Source: Plantago ovata (lineage: Eukaryota > Streptophyta > Magnoliopsida > Lamiales > Plantaginaceae). Taken from it: a DNA stretch of 64,000 nt. The notes below the pieces were generated by a model that saw only the letters and a program-made list of their open reading frames with translations, was not told the DNA's origin and made no database searches. A program made the translations under genes and the position numbers. Location: positions 116,597,547-116,661,546 of the forward strand of contig CM051455.1 of assembly GCA_028274465.1 (NCBI GenBank), given 5' to 3'. Shown piece after piece: positions 50,259-61,001 of this stretch. Within the stretch, counting starts at the first letter, position 1; each line of letters begins with the position of its first letter.

Positions 50259-53200
50259 TTAAACACAGTCCTTCTCGTAATCTTCAAGTAGCTTACGGAC
50301 TTCAAGTTGAATAATCCTTGCATTCTTGCAGGCAGTATAATGATGGTTTTCACCATTCATTTCTTTGTAGTGAAGTACCCACAAGTGCATGCCCCAATTG
50401 CTAGCATGGAGTAGTTGAGTATCTGAAATTCCCTTGTTGGCATGAATCTTTCTTAACCAGAGAAGATCTTCTTCTTGATCCTTGGCAGTGAGATAAAAAT
50501 ACTCATAAGGAATCAAACCATATTTCTTCTTGGACTTCTTGGTTAAAGGATCACTGTAGTAAGCAACATCTATCGGTTTAATTAAATCGGGCTCTTGTTT
50601 TATATTCTTGCCGATAGAAGTTCTTCTTACTAAGATCTCCGAGTTCAGCCATTTTGTAGCGATGTTTCTTGGGTAGGGAGGAGGATCCCTTTATTTTATT
50701 TTCACTTTCAATTCAATCCAAGTGTACATTTGATTAAGTACAACAGTTGGAAAGAAATCGTTGGCCAAAAGATCTTCCAACTTTATGATCCAGCAACCAT
50801 GTAGGTTTCTGATCACATTCTGAGTTGTTTCCTCATTGCTGGTCTTTGTATATTCAATGCCAGTGCCAATTGCAATGCTGGCAAGCCTCTTTTCTTCTTG
50901 TCTTTGCCTTCTTCTTCTTGACTTAGCATTTTCTTGATCTCTTGCTGAATATCTTGAGTCAGAAGAGAAGTGTTTGGATTGGCCAGAAGGAGTTAAGGCT
51001 GAAATAGGCCTAGCTCTTATTGCTTGAGCTATTGTTTGGTCATCATCATTATCATCATCTTCATTCAGATTTTGATGACTCTTAGTGTGACAGTATTCTT
51101 GAGTTTCAGCAAAAGTTCTTCTCCTTCTTGGATTTGCTGAACTTCTCTCAGAATCTGTTTCGGCTCATTTCTTAGAACTTTGCTCTTTTTCAGCAAGAGG
51201 TTCTCTAGGAGGTGGGCCAGGCAGTATCAATGGCGCTTCAGCAGAGGGTTTCTTTGATCTTGAAGATTTTCTTTGTTTATCTTCCCCCTTAGACATGGAT
51301 TGCATCATCGGTTGGATGTGTAGAGAGAAAAACTCATTGCAATTTTCAGCAAGAGTAGTTAGGCTGTTGTATTTGAGAATTATGCCTTGTTGATCAGCAG
51401 TTAGCTTGGACAGTTCTTCTTTAATACAAGCCAAGTTCTCCTCATGTCTGCGCTCATTGTCGACCTTTTCTTCAATGAAAGCCTGTGCCTTTTTCAATGC
51501 ACTTTTAGCCAGTTTGAGTGCTTGACTGACATCTTCTTCATAGCTTTTGTGATGTAGACTGATGTCTTTCTGAGCTATGGTAAGAGAAGTAGTGCGTTTC
51601 AGCACTGTAGCCAGTATTTTGCCAATGTCAAGCGGACTCTCAGCAAGCAATGCATCATCATCTTCTTGGCATGCTTTGTGAACAACCATTAGTGCCTTTA
51701 TTCTAGGAATAAAATGCTCAACGTTAGGAAACGACACTAGAGAGGGAGTAAGTGAATGAGCTTTGATCTTAGTAGCGAATTGATCATCATTTCTCAGCAA
51801 GCGACTTCTCTCAGAATCTCCTTCATCAGTTTGGAGAGATGGAGGAGGAAGTGCAACCTCTGTGGGTTCAATTTTCTTTGTTCTTTCTTCTTCATTTGCT
51901 GAGAAGTTAGATAGATCTTCTTCGTCATCAGATTCGTCAAGGCCAGCAACCTTGGTTCCCAAATCTTTAGCTTCAGACACTTGTTGTTGAGTGGTTGCTG
52001 ATGGCAACTCTTTTAACTCAACAACTGGAGTTTCACCAGTAGTAAGTGGAAGGGAGGAGACTTCCGTGTTGTTCACTCCTAAAGATTGAGCAATGTCTAG
52101 ATTCTGCATATGTCTAGCATGAATCTGTAGACTATTTTGAAGTGCTCTTTGATAATCTTCATCCATTTCTTCATCTTCAAGGTTTGGATCAGTGACCTTG
52201 GCTTCGAGTAAAGCTAACTCGGCATCAGAAAGCTTCGCTTTGCCTAAGTGCATTTCAGCACGCTTTCTGGCGTACTCTTCTTCAGGTTCAGCAACTTGTT
52301 CAGTTGCTTGAGTACTTGTCTCAGCAGGAGCAGGAGTGGATTCTTGATGCTGACTGTGAGTTTGGTCAGCTTGCTGATTCTCAGTATTTTGATTTTCAGT
52401 CTTAGCAACTATTAGTTTAACTCCACCAACATCAGGACTAGGACCTTGATTATCATCATCATCGTCCTTGTTGTCCTTAGAACCTTTTCCTTCATCATCA
52501 TCACTGGTATCCTTTGGGATATTTTCATCCTCTTCTTCTTCATCATCGTCCGTTAGTATGCTAACTCGAGATGTTTGTACATAGCAACACTTGTAACTTC
52601 CTCTTCTTCATTGATTTTGTGGGGATCAGCCACCACGAGTACAAAGGAGACCTTAGCATCACAACTTGTTCAGCTGGAGAGGCACTCTTGAATTTTTCTT
52701 TCATATTTTCTCTGATTAGAGCAATCAGACTTGAGCTCATTAGCTGAGAATATGTAAGCTCTTCTGGAAGTATTGAGTGTACAAATGTCTCGAGTCTCAA
52801 TAAAGAGATTCTCTTTTTCTCATTGGACAAATGAAGGTGAAGATCAGAGAAATCCATCCTTCTGTACCTTTACCAGTTGCTGACAGACTTAGCAACTCTG
52901 GTCAAGGTATTCTTTTTTAAGTCTGAGTAGAGTTCTTCTGAACTAACTTCAAGATCTTCAGTGATGTGAACCACTTCAGTGGTCTCCTTTTGAGCCTGAA
53001 AGAGAATAAAATTAAGTTCAGGAAGGTTTTCGAAAATAATTTTAGAGTCTAAAACAGTAACATGATTTACCTGCTGATGTTCAGCAAGCTCATGTTGCAC
53101 ACTAAGTTGTGCTGGTACTATTTCCATTGCTTCAGGAGCTTGGGCAGCATCCTTGAATTGTTCATCCTGAAATAACTTTATATTAGATACAAGTACTAAG

Positions 53201-55436
53201 TTTTCAAACTTAGTAGATTTACCAAAATTTTCATCTACCTGCTGAACAGGAGTTGTGGATTTTGGTGCAGAAGTTTCAGCAATCTTCTGACTTGTATCTT
53301 GAGAAGTCTGTAAGGAAACAATTATATCAGGAAAAGATAAAGTTTCAGATAGTGAAGTTTTGCTTATATATGAGTTAACTACCTGTTGAAGAAGGGCAGG
53401 TGGTGACTCAGTCCTAATGATAGCAGCTTCATTATCTGGGACTTGTTCTTTAGTAGACTTCTTTTCTTGCTCTAGTTGAGAAGGCTGTGCAGATTCAGCA
53501 ATCTCCCTTGTCTCTGAAATGACAAGTTGAGCAGAGACATCTTGACCTTTTAGTTCACTACTTGTCATGAACATGTCTACTGACTTGTTGGAGTTGTCTT
53601 CAATCTCCAAGTCCATTTGCTGGCTTAGGTCAGTCAGCACCAGTTGAACTTTGTCAATAGAGGTCAAAGGTGAACTAGGTCTAACATTCTCAGCATCTTG
53701 AGATGCGTCATCAAATACTGTCTCTTGTTGTGTTTCAACAACCTCTAGGACTTGAACCATTGCAGTCTCAACAAATGGTTCTTCAACAATTGCATCTTCA
53801 ACAATTTCTGGGACCGGATTAGTTGCTTGTTCAACAACTATCTCTTGAGAAACATTGTCAGCAAGTGCCGGTCTTCTCAAGTCTGCAACAATATCACTTG
53901 CTGGTTCCAGAGTGTTGTCATCAGGATTATCTACAATGTAGATATCGGGGACTTGGGCAGGAATTTCATTTCCACTGCCATGCGGTCTTGTATCAGCAGA
54001 TGTATCAACGTTAGGTTGATTGTTGAAGGCTTCTGCAAACACTTCAACATTGCTGAAGGCTTCTGCAAACACTTCAACAACATCTACTGCAGTGGCTTGC
54101 GTTTCAGCAACCATTGGAGCATCATCTGATAAATCATGGACAATTGGAATGGACCTACGTGTCGTTGTTTTCTTTCTTGGGTAAGTCTTTGTCCGTTTCT
54201 TCTTGGGAATAGGGTCAGCTGATGACGCTGCAGTTTGAGTGTCATCATCATCTTTTCTCTTTTTCTTCTTAGATTTCTCACTGGGTGCATTAGTTTCAGC
54301 AACCGCAGTGGCTTCAGCAGCAACATTTGCAGCTGTTGCATTTTCAGCAACATTTGCAGCTCTTGTACACTTACCTTGTTGATCAACATCTGCAACTGTT
54401 GCATTCATGGACTGATTATCAGTCTCAGCAACATTTGCAGCTGTTGTCTTCTTTGACTTCTTGTCAGCAAGCTTAGGTCCATTCTGCTTGTAGAAGGCTC
54501 TTCCACATTGCATACTGATTTCTTAATCGGCAATGAGTTTCTTAGCTGAATCCTGAAGTGTTCAAGGATGTAGCATATTTTCAATCCATACATAACTGGA
54601 AAGGTAGGTGAGACTGTATTGTCTTCAACCTTTACCTTGAACTTAGTAACACAATCAACAAGTCTGTTGAAAATGTACTTAGCCCAGTTGAGCTCAGTTT
54701 TATTCTCATGGATATGCATCAGCAATGGCCACCTTCTCAAGCCAACTTGGTCAATTCCTCCAACTTGGGAGTCTAAGACTTTGATTAGTATCAGAGCTAC
54801 TAGACCAAGCGAATGGCAGAGATGCTTCCTCTTTACGTGCTTTGATGTCCAAGTCACGGGAGAAATCTCTCCTTTCTTCATCTTTTCGTTTCTGACATCA
54901 CTATAGAATGCTTCAATTTCTTCATCAGTGGCAGTGATGTCATCTTCAGTTCCAGTAGTTGGAATCTGAAAGATGTTTGCTAAATCAATCCATTTCAGGA
55001 TGATTTGCACACCTTGAACTGAGGTAGAAATCACTTTTTCAGTGACTACTTGTCCGTTAGTAAGGGTTTGGATTTCTGCATTATTGTAGAACTCCATTGT
55101 GTCCAACATGCTCACTTTCTTAGTGCGAGCAGTAATGAAGAAAAGAAGGCCTTGTTGATTAATCAAGTTCAACGCCTCTTCGTTTTCTTCATCCAGTTCT
55201 TGTTCATAGAAGTATCTAATGTACTTCTCCTTGGAAAATCCGCCCCACTACATCATCTGCTCACACTTTGCAGTGTCGAGATATGCAGGCGGCATGGGTC
55301 TTTCGGTTACTGGGTTGTTTTTCAACACAATTTTCACTGTGTTGGTTGCCGGAATTTCAACCGGAGTAGTGCTTTTTCCAGCACTGTCTGCTTTAGATGA
55401 CTTAGAGGTCTTCGATGATTGTCTCTTAGGAGCCAT
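50259..55436 (-). pseudogene. Post-pol (env-like position) ORF region of the SIRE-type element
   Basis: Sense-strand coding region between RNase H and the 3' LTR, read in pieces: 55436-55248 (MAPKRQSSKTSKSSK), 55172-54405 (TSKHVKRKHLCHSLGLVALI, LLMHIHENKTELNWAKYIFN), 54513-52870 (long Ala/Glu/Gln-rich acidic stretch with KKKKRK- and KKKRTK-type basic runs), 52857-52561, 52253-51165 (coiled-coil-like, KAQAFIEEKVDNERRHEENL) and 50516-50259. Together these would exceed 1500 residues, longer than typical SIRE third ORFs. The N-terminal block resembles the plant transposon-protein domain found in such ORFs. I see no convincing signal peptide or membrane anchor, so the name env-like rests on position only. 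Function is unknown; frame breaks show that it is not intact. Confidence 0.6.
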
Positions 55437-56462
55437 CTCTTATATAGTAAGGGGGTTGTACGAAAAAGAGAGTTTTTCTTTTCTTTTTTACAGGAGGTAC
55501 AGTGAATTCAGAGCACAGGCTAGAGAATTTGCAGAGAAAGGAAATGTGAGTTAAAGAATTTTGTCTTTCTCTAACTCTTTGTTTATATAGTGTCTCTGTT
55601 GTGTGAGAAGCTCAATGGTTTTGAGTTCTCAGCAAGGGTAAAATAGAGATTCATCTGTGTTAGTGGAGCCTTTGCATTAAATGCATAGTGGTCCACTAAC
55701 AAAAACCGTTAGAGCATACTTTCTCTTTGTAATATCAACCGTTGGATCAAAAACTACTTTAAAATCAATGGCCACGATTGTATTTCATGTCATGATTAAC
55801 AACGAGTTTATCTGTGCCACGATTAACGTCACAAATTGATTTTACCTTGATTCACGGGATTTGATCCTTTTTACTCCAACGCTAATTGCTTGCTGAAGTA
55901 AATGAGAATCTTTTCAGCGATTTTAACTAATTTGACTTTGGCACTTACCTTTTTAGGTAACAAGCCTTGTATTTGCTGAAAATTTCCCCTTAATCAAATA
56001 TCTCATTTTTCTTTGAGTTAAAAGACATTTCTGAGTTCCCGTCTCAGCAAATTCTTTTTATATTGAGATATCCTTAGGTAAAATCCGAGAAGAATTCTTG
56101 CTCTTTGCTGAGTTCCCGTCTCAAGTTTTTCTTTAGATACTTGAATACCTGTTTCAGTATCTTTGATTGTCTGAATGCCAGTTTTAGCAATCTTCAAGGT
56201 TTTTCCTTTGCTGAGTACCCGTCTCAGCAAGTGATCAAGTTTCCTAAAAAATACCCGGTTTGAAGGAATTTCTTGCTGAATGCCTGTTTCAGCAATCATG
56301 TAGTGAACTATCATTTCTTTATAGAAGAAATCAGTGGAAGGGACTTTATACATGTAAGCATACTTTGGCTTGTTGAATGCCTGTTTCAGCAAACTACCAA
56401 ATGTATCCCTTACTATTGAGGTAGTTCAATCAATCCAAGGTTATACCTAAGCATTGTGAACC
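55437..56462 (-). repeat. Spacer with degenerate ETGIQ-type repeats
   Basis: Between RNase H and the post-pol ORF. From 56392 to 56018 the minus strand repeats a unit like TTGCTGAAACAGGCATTCAG six to seven times at irregular spacing; when translated these read AETGIQQ, AKTGIQT, TETGIQV, LETGTQQ. The remainder (55437-56010) probably holds the leader or splice acceptor for the post-pol ORF. Confidence 0.5.
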
Positions 56463-58277
56463 TATTATCTGGTAAGGGGCTTGGTAAAGATGTCAGCAAG
56501 TTGATCATCAATACCTACTTTCACAACCTCAATGTCTCCTTTTTCCACATGATCTCTAATGAAATGATGTCTAATATCAATGTGTTTTGTCCTTGAGTGG
56601 AACTTAGGATTTTGTGTGATAGCAATAGCACTTGTATTATCACAAAAGATTGGTGTTTTCTTTGCAGAAATATCATAATCTCTTAATTGTTGCTGAATCC
56701 ATAGGATTTGAGCTGTGCAACAACCAGCCGCAATGTACTCAGATTCAGTAGATGATATGGCAACACAGGTTTGCTTCTTGTTGAACCATGATATTAATCT
56801 AGTACCTAGAAACTGATAAGTTCCAGAAGTACTTTTTCTACTTGCTGAACCATGATATTAATCTACTTGCTGTTAAATACAGCAAAGAACCAATGAGCTT
56901 CCTATACTTGTGTTCATCAACACTCTTATCTTGTTTAGTATAGCCCAATTTGGTACCAACACTCATAGGGATCTTTTCAGGTTTTTCTTCCTCTTTGATC
57001 CTGAACTTTATGAGCATTTCCTTTGCATACTTTGCTTGATTTATGAATATTCCATCTTTGAGTTGCTTGACTTGCAATCCTAGGAAATAATTCAATTTAC
57101 CCATCATACTCATTTCAAACTTGTTTGTCATGAGTTTGGCAAAATCATCACAAAGTTGCTTGTCCTTAGATCCAAATATTATGTCATCCACATAAATCTG
57201 GACTAAGAGTATTTTACCATCATGGTTCATGGTAAATAAAGTTTTGTCAACTTCACCTTTCTTGAAACCATTGTCCAGCAAGAACTTAGCTAAGGTATCA
57301 TACCAAGCTCTTGGTGCTTGCTTTAGACCATATACAGCTTTCTGAAGCTTGTATACCATCTTGGTTTCTGAGGAAAGTTCAAAGCCAGGGGGTTGTTCGA
57401 AGTAGACTTCTTCAGCAAATTAGCCATTTAGGAATGCACTTTTAACATCCATTTGGTAAACAATGAAGTCATTGTGAGCAGCAAAGGCTAAGAAAAGCCT
57501 AATTGCATCCAATCTTGCAACTGGAGCATAAGACTCATCATAGTTCAATCCTTCAGTCTGACAGTAACCTTGAGCAACTAAACGTGCTTTGTTCCTTGTT
57601 ACTTCTCCAGACTCACTCAGCTTGTTTCTGAACACCCACTTTGTACCAATTGCTTTCTTTCCTTCAGCAAGGGGTACAAGTTTCCAGACTTTGTTCCTTT
57701 CAAATTGATCCAGTTCTTCTTGCATTGCCTTGATCCATTCAGAATGCTTTAAAGCTTCTTTTATGGTCTTGGGTTCAATTTCTGAAACAAAGCAAGAGAA
57801 CAAAGCTTCTACTTCTAGGACATTTGCTTCTTCAACAAGTTCTTGATTAGTAGATACTTTGGATCTAGTCACTTGGCGTTTGTCAATATCACCAATCATA
57901 TCCGTAGAGGGATGATCTCTAATCCATTTATTAACAGGTTTTCTGCTCTTTGGATCTGGATAAGTTTGCTCTTCAGCATGTGACTCTTCAGTATGTACTT
58001 GCTCAGTACTACTGGTATTTTGTTGTGTCTCTGCTGAGATTGGTTCATCAGCAACTGCTTGTTCAGCATTGCTGGTTTGAGGTAACTCGTCAGCAGGCAC
58101 AGGAAGTTGCATAGTTTCAGCAACATCTGGAGCAACCGCGTCTTTTGCTGGAAATTCTTTGTCATGAACTATTTTTATCTTGTCATGACTCGGGGGAGGA
58201 GAGTCATTGTCAGAATCATCATTTAGTTCAATTGATTTGACTTTCCTTGCATTAGATTCAATTCTTTGCTCGTGTAT
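56463..58277 (-). pseudogene. SIRE-type reverse transcriptase and RNase H
   Basis: 58112-57420 has a linker ([20 protein letters not shown]), then the RT start: [53 protein letters not shown] single TAG (57420) interrupts. 57359-56838 continues MVYKLQKAVYGLKQAPRAWY, LLVQIYVDDIIFGS, LNYFLGLQVKQLKDG. A deletion then removes the RT end: an 18-base repeat (AACCATGATATTAATCTA at about 56782 and 56849) marks the junction. 56835-56463 is an open RNase H (STSGTYQFLGTRLISWFNKK, STESEYIAAGCC, FHSRTKHIDIRHHFI, LADIFTKPL). Confidence 0.88.
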
Positions 58278-59524
58278 TGATGAATGTGTATTTTACACTT
58301 TCATTCGAGTCTTTTTCACCTAATTTAGCTATCCTCTATGTTAATTTAGCTATATTTTAGTACATTTTATTAGAATAGTGTCACGTTTCCCTTTATATTT
58401 TATTTTACAGGTTTTGGTTGAAATTCGGAGATTTACGGGCAATTATATTGAAGTATACAAGGAATTGGTGTTTCAGAAGCCTATTTGGAGTATCTGAAGG
58501 TTTCCGGATAGGAATTGGAGTCTAGGGGTCGAATCTGGAGGTTAGAAGGCCATTAGAAGTCTGAAACCGAGTCCGAAAAGGTGAAGAAATCCAAATCCGC
58601 GTCGAAAAACACGGAAATTCCGCGAAAAACTGGGGGGCGAACCGCCCCAGAGGATTTTCGGGCCTATATATAGTTGTGAGTTTTCTCTCCGAAAATCATA
58701 TCTTTCCAAGCCTACTTTCTCACCTCTCTCTATAGTTTTAGGTAGGAACTTCCCGGGGCCTGTCCTGGGAGTTCCATAGCTTAGGGGATACTTTTTCATA
58801 GCAGATTGGAGCACGTAGGATCACAATCATCCGGAGATTGACAACCTTCGGTAACTTTGTATCTTACAACTTTTATCTACTTATTTTATATTCTTACAAT
58901 ATGTTTTCTTCTATGATTGCTATTGATTGCATGCACATTATGAGTAGCTAAATTTATCGTTGGTGGTAGTATGTGAATTCTTAGCGAGGGAAGATAATCA
59001 TGCTAATGGCTATATCGCGCATTATACTCCGTGTCATTGCTTTATTTCGTTGATGAGTTGAACACCAAAATTCTCGTATGTTGTATTGATCATTATGCAC
59101 ACTTGGATACTTGTCGGCCAATCAGACTAAATTATCTTCGTAGTGTTGAATGATTACGGAACACAATAGGACGTTAGTTGTCGATGAGTCAGACCCATAT
59201 TATCTTCGTAGTGCTTAATACTTACAACAGGACCCAGGATTCATTCAAAGATCTCTATGCAAGACCGAGGAATCTATGCATGATTATCGACCCATTATGT
59301 TAAGAAGGACCATACTATCACCAACCTCCATTATCTGCTTGAAAACCCCCTATTGCTTTCTATCTGCTGTTTTATATTTTCTTGTTAAACATATTAAGCT
59401 AGTTATAGTCCTGAGAGAACGACACTCGAGTCATTCTACTACTACACTACGGTTTTCGTTGTAGTTGAGGATTGCCTTTGGCTAAAGAACAAATTTTATT
59501 TGATTGAATCTGACACGTTCATCA
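58278..59524 (+). mobile_element. Solo LTR of the G family (G4)
   Basis: 1247 bp, TGATGAATG...TTCATCA, with perfect TGTAT duplications (58273-58277 and 59525-59529). It sits between integrase and RT of the SIRE-type element. It has one promoter box (GGGGCGAACCGCCCC, 58634-58648) instead of two, before TATATATA (about 58665). Confidence 0.93.
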
Positions 59525-60068
59525 TGTATGAGTAACTTCTTCATACAATCTGATATTTCTTGTTCAGCAGGAACTCCTTGTGACTTTTCATAGAATACAA
59601 CATGCACTAATTCTTCGATCTTTTGTGCTTTTTTGTTGTAAACTCTATAAGCTTTACTATGCAAGGAGTAACCAAGAAATATCGCTTCGTCTGCCTTTGG
59701 TTGGAATGTTCTTAAGTATTCTCTACCATTGTTAAGAACAAAGCATTTGCAACCAAATACTCTTAGATGGGTGATGTTAGGAGGTCTTCCAACAAATAAC
59801 TCATAGGGAGTTTTGTTGTAATCCTCAGTTATCAATCATAGGGAGTTTTGTTGTAATCCTCAGTTATCAAACATCTATTTTGAGTATAGCAGGCGGTATT
59901 AATCGCTTCAACCCAATAAGCTTCACTTATTTCAGTGTCAGCAAGCATTGTTCAGGCTGCTTCCTTAAGGGTACGATTCTTCCTTTCAGCAACACCATTT
60001 TGTTGTGGTGTCCTTACTGAGGATAACTGATGTTGTATGCCTTTGGAAGTGCAATACTCAGTTATGTA
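59525..60068 (-). pseudogene. SIRE-type integrase, C-terminal part
   Basis: 60068-59870 translates to a core fragment (GIQHQLSSVRTPQQNGVAER, then AYWVEAINTA) with one stop. 59835-59525 reads YNKTPYELFVGRPPNITHLR, VFGCKCFVLNNG and EAIFLGYSLHSKAYRVYNKK. A 35-base tandem duplication (about 59803-59872) shifts the frame. The N-terminal zinc finger and the first catalytic residues are missing because the element ends at 60068. Confidence 0.85.
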
Positions 60069-60885
60069 CTTGAAGGGCGCGCACTAGAGGAAATAGAGGA
60101 AACCGATTCGAGGAGTTTACGACTGAGAGCATTGTTCTTATAATTTTAGTTGTTTTATGTTGTAGCTTTACACAAGTTTATATTCTAGATCTCTAGCAGC
60201 GTAAACCGGGGCGGACATGAATTGGGCAAGTTGGGGCAGTTTTGGAAGGAATTTCTCCCCGAATTGAAATCCCCCACCCTTCTATTATAAACTCTAACCT
60301 TCGATTGCAAACCATAACACTCAATTCCGCAAGCCCACAATTCTTTCTGAAATTCTGCAAATTCTCCCAACAATTCATAGCATAATATAAGATCATCGAT
60401 AAATTAATAAATCTTTGATAAGCTATGTTGCGCTTAATCAACTCTGTAACAGAGCCTCATTAAACTCTCTGTTAACAGAACTTACATATTAAAGCTCCGT
60501 AAACAAAGCTTAACTACTAAGCACTGTACACATCTTTAATCAAGCTCTATGCTTCGTACATAGCGTGATTAAAGCTCTGTAAATAGAGTTTTATTAAGTT
60601 GTGTAAATAGAGATTTAATATGTTTACAAAGCTTAGCTTACATATTAAAGCTCTATAAACAGAGCTTATTAAGCTCTATTAACAAAGCTTAATCATTCTT
60701 ATTGTCATTACCGGAAGATTATAATTTTATTTGATTCTGTTTAGGAGCATATGGAAAAAAAGCAAAGAAAGACAGATATCAATAGTCCTTTATGGAAAAA
60801 AGCAAAGAAAGGTAATCAGTTAGTTACCTACACCCATTTTGGCGACGACTGATTTACCGAGGATAATTTCATCGGTAAAATCGTG
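60069..60885. other. Unclassified segment flanked by a 39-base direct repeat
   Basis: 60069-60107 repeats at 60924-60962 and belongs to the leader of the G3/G5 gag gene. The roughly 780 bases between are unrelated to any other part of the window. 60440-60700 has about ten degenerate units of TTAAAGCTCTGTAAACAGAG type, which are palindromic around AGCTCTGT and ACAGAGCT. 60745-60815 contains TATGGAAAAAAGCAAAGAAAG twice. No coding sequence recognised. Confidence 0.55.
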
Positions 60886-61001
60886 GTTTCGATAGAGTCT
60901 ACCACCAGAGAAGGTGACTACTTGAAGGGCGCGCACTAGAGGAAATAGAGGAAACCGATTTCTCTGAATCTCTAATTAGTCTTTTCAAGGAAATCGACGG
61001 A

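Larger units (their letters stand above)
48414..60068 (-). mobile_element. SIRE-type Copia element, 5'-truncated, with a G-family LTR inserted
   Basis: Minus-strand order: partial integrase (60068-59525), RT (58277-56836), RNase H (56835-56463), about 1 kb spacer, long post-pol ORF region (55436-50259), polypurine tract, 3' LTR (48414-49931). A long third ORF after pol and 1.5 kb LTRs are hallmarks of the SIRE/Maximus lineage. Gag, protease and the 5' LTR are missing: at 60068 the sequence switches to G5-type leader. Several stops and a 35-base duplication show that it is dead. Confidence 0.82.

Noticed and set aside
50259-55436. Host gene with Ala/Glu-rich protein
   Set aside because: It lies between RNase H and the 3' LTR of a SIRE-type element on its sense strand, which is the place of the element's own third ORF.
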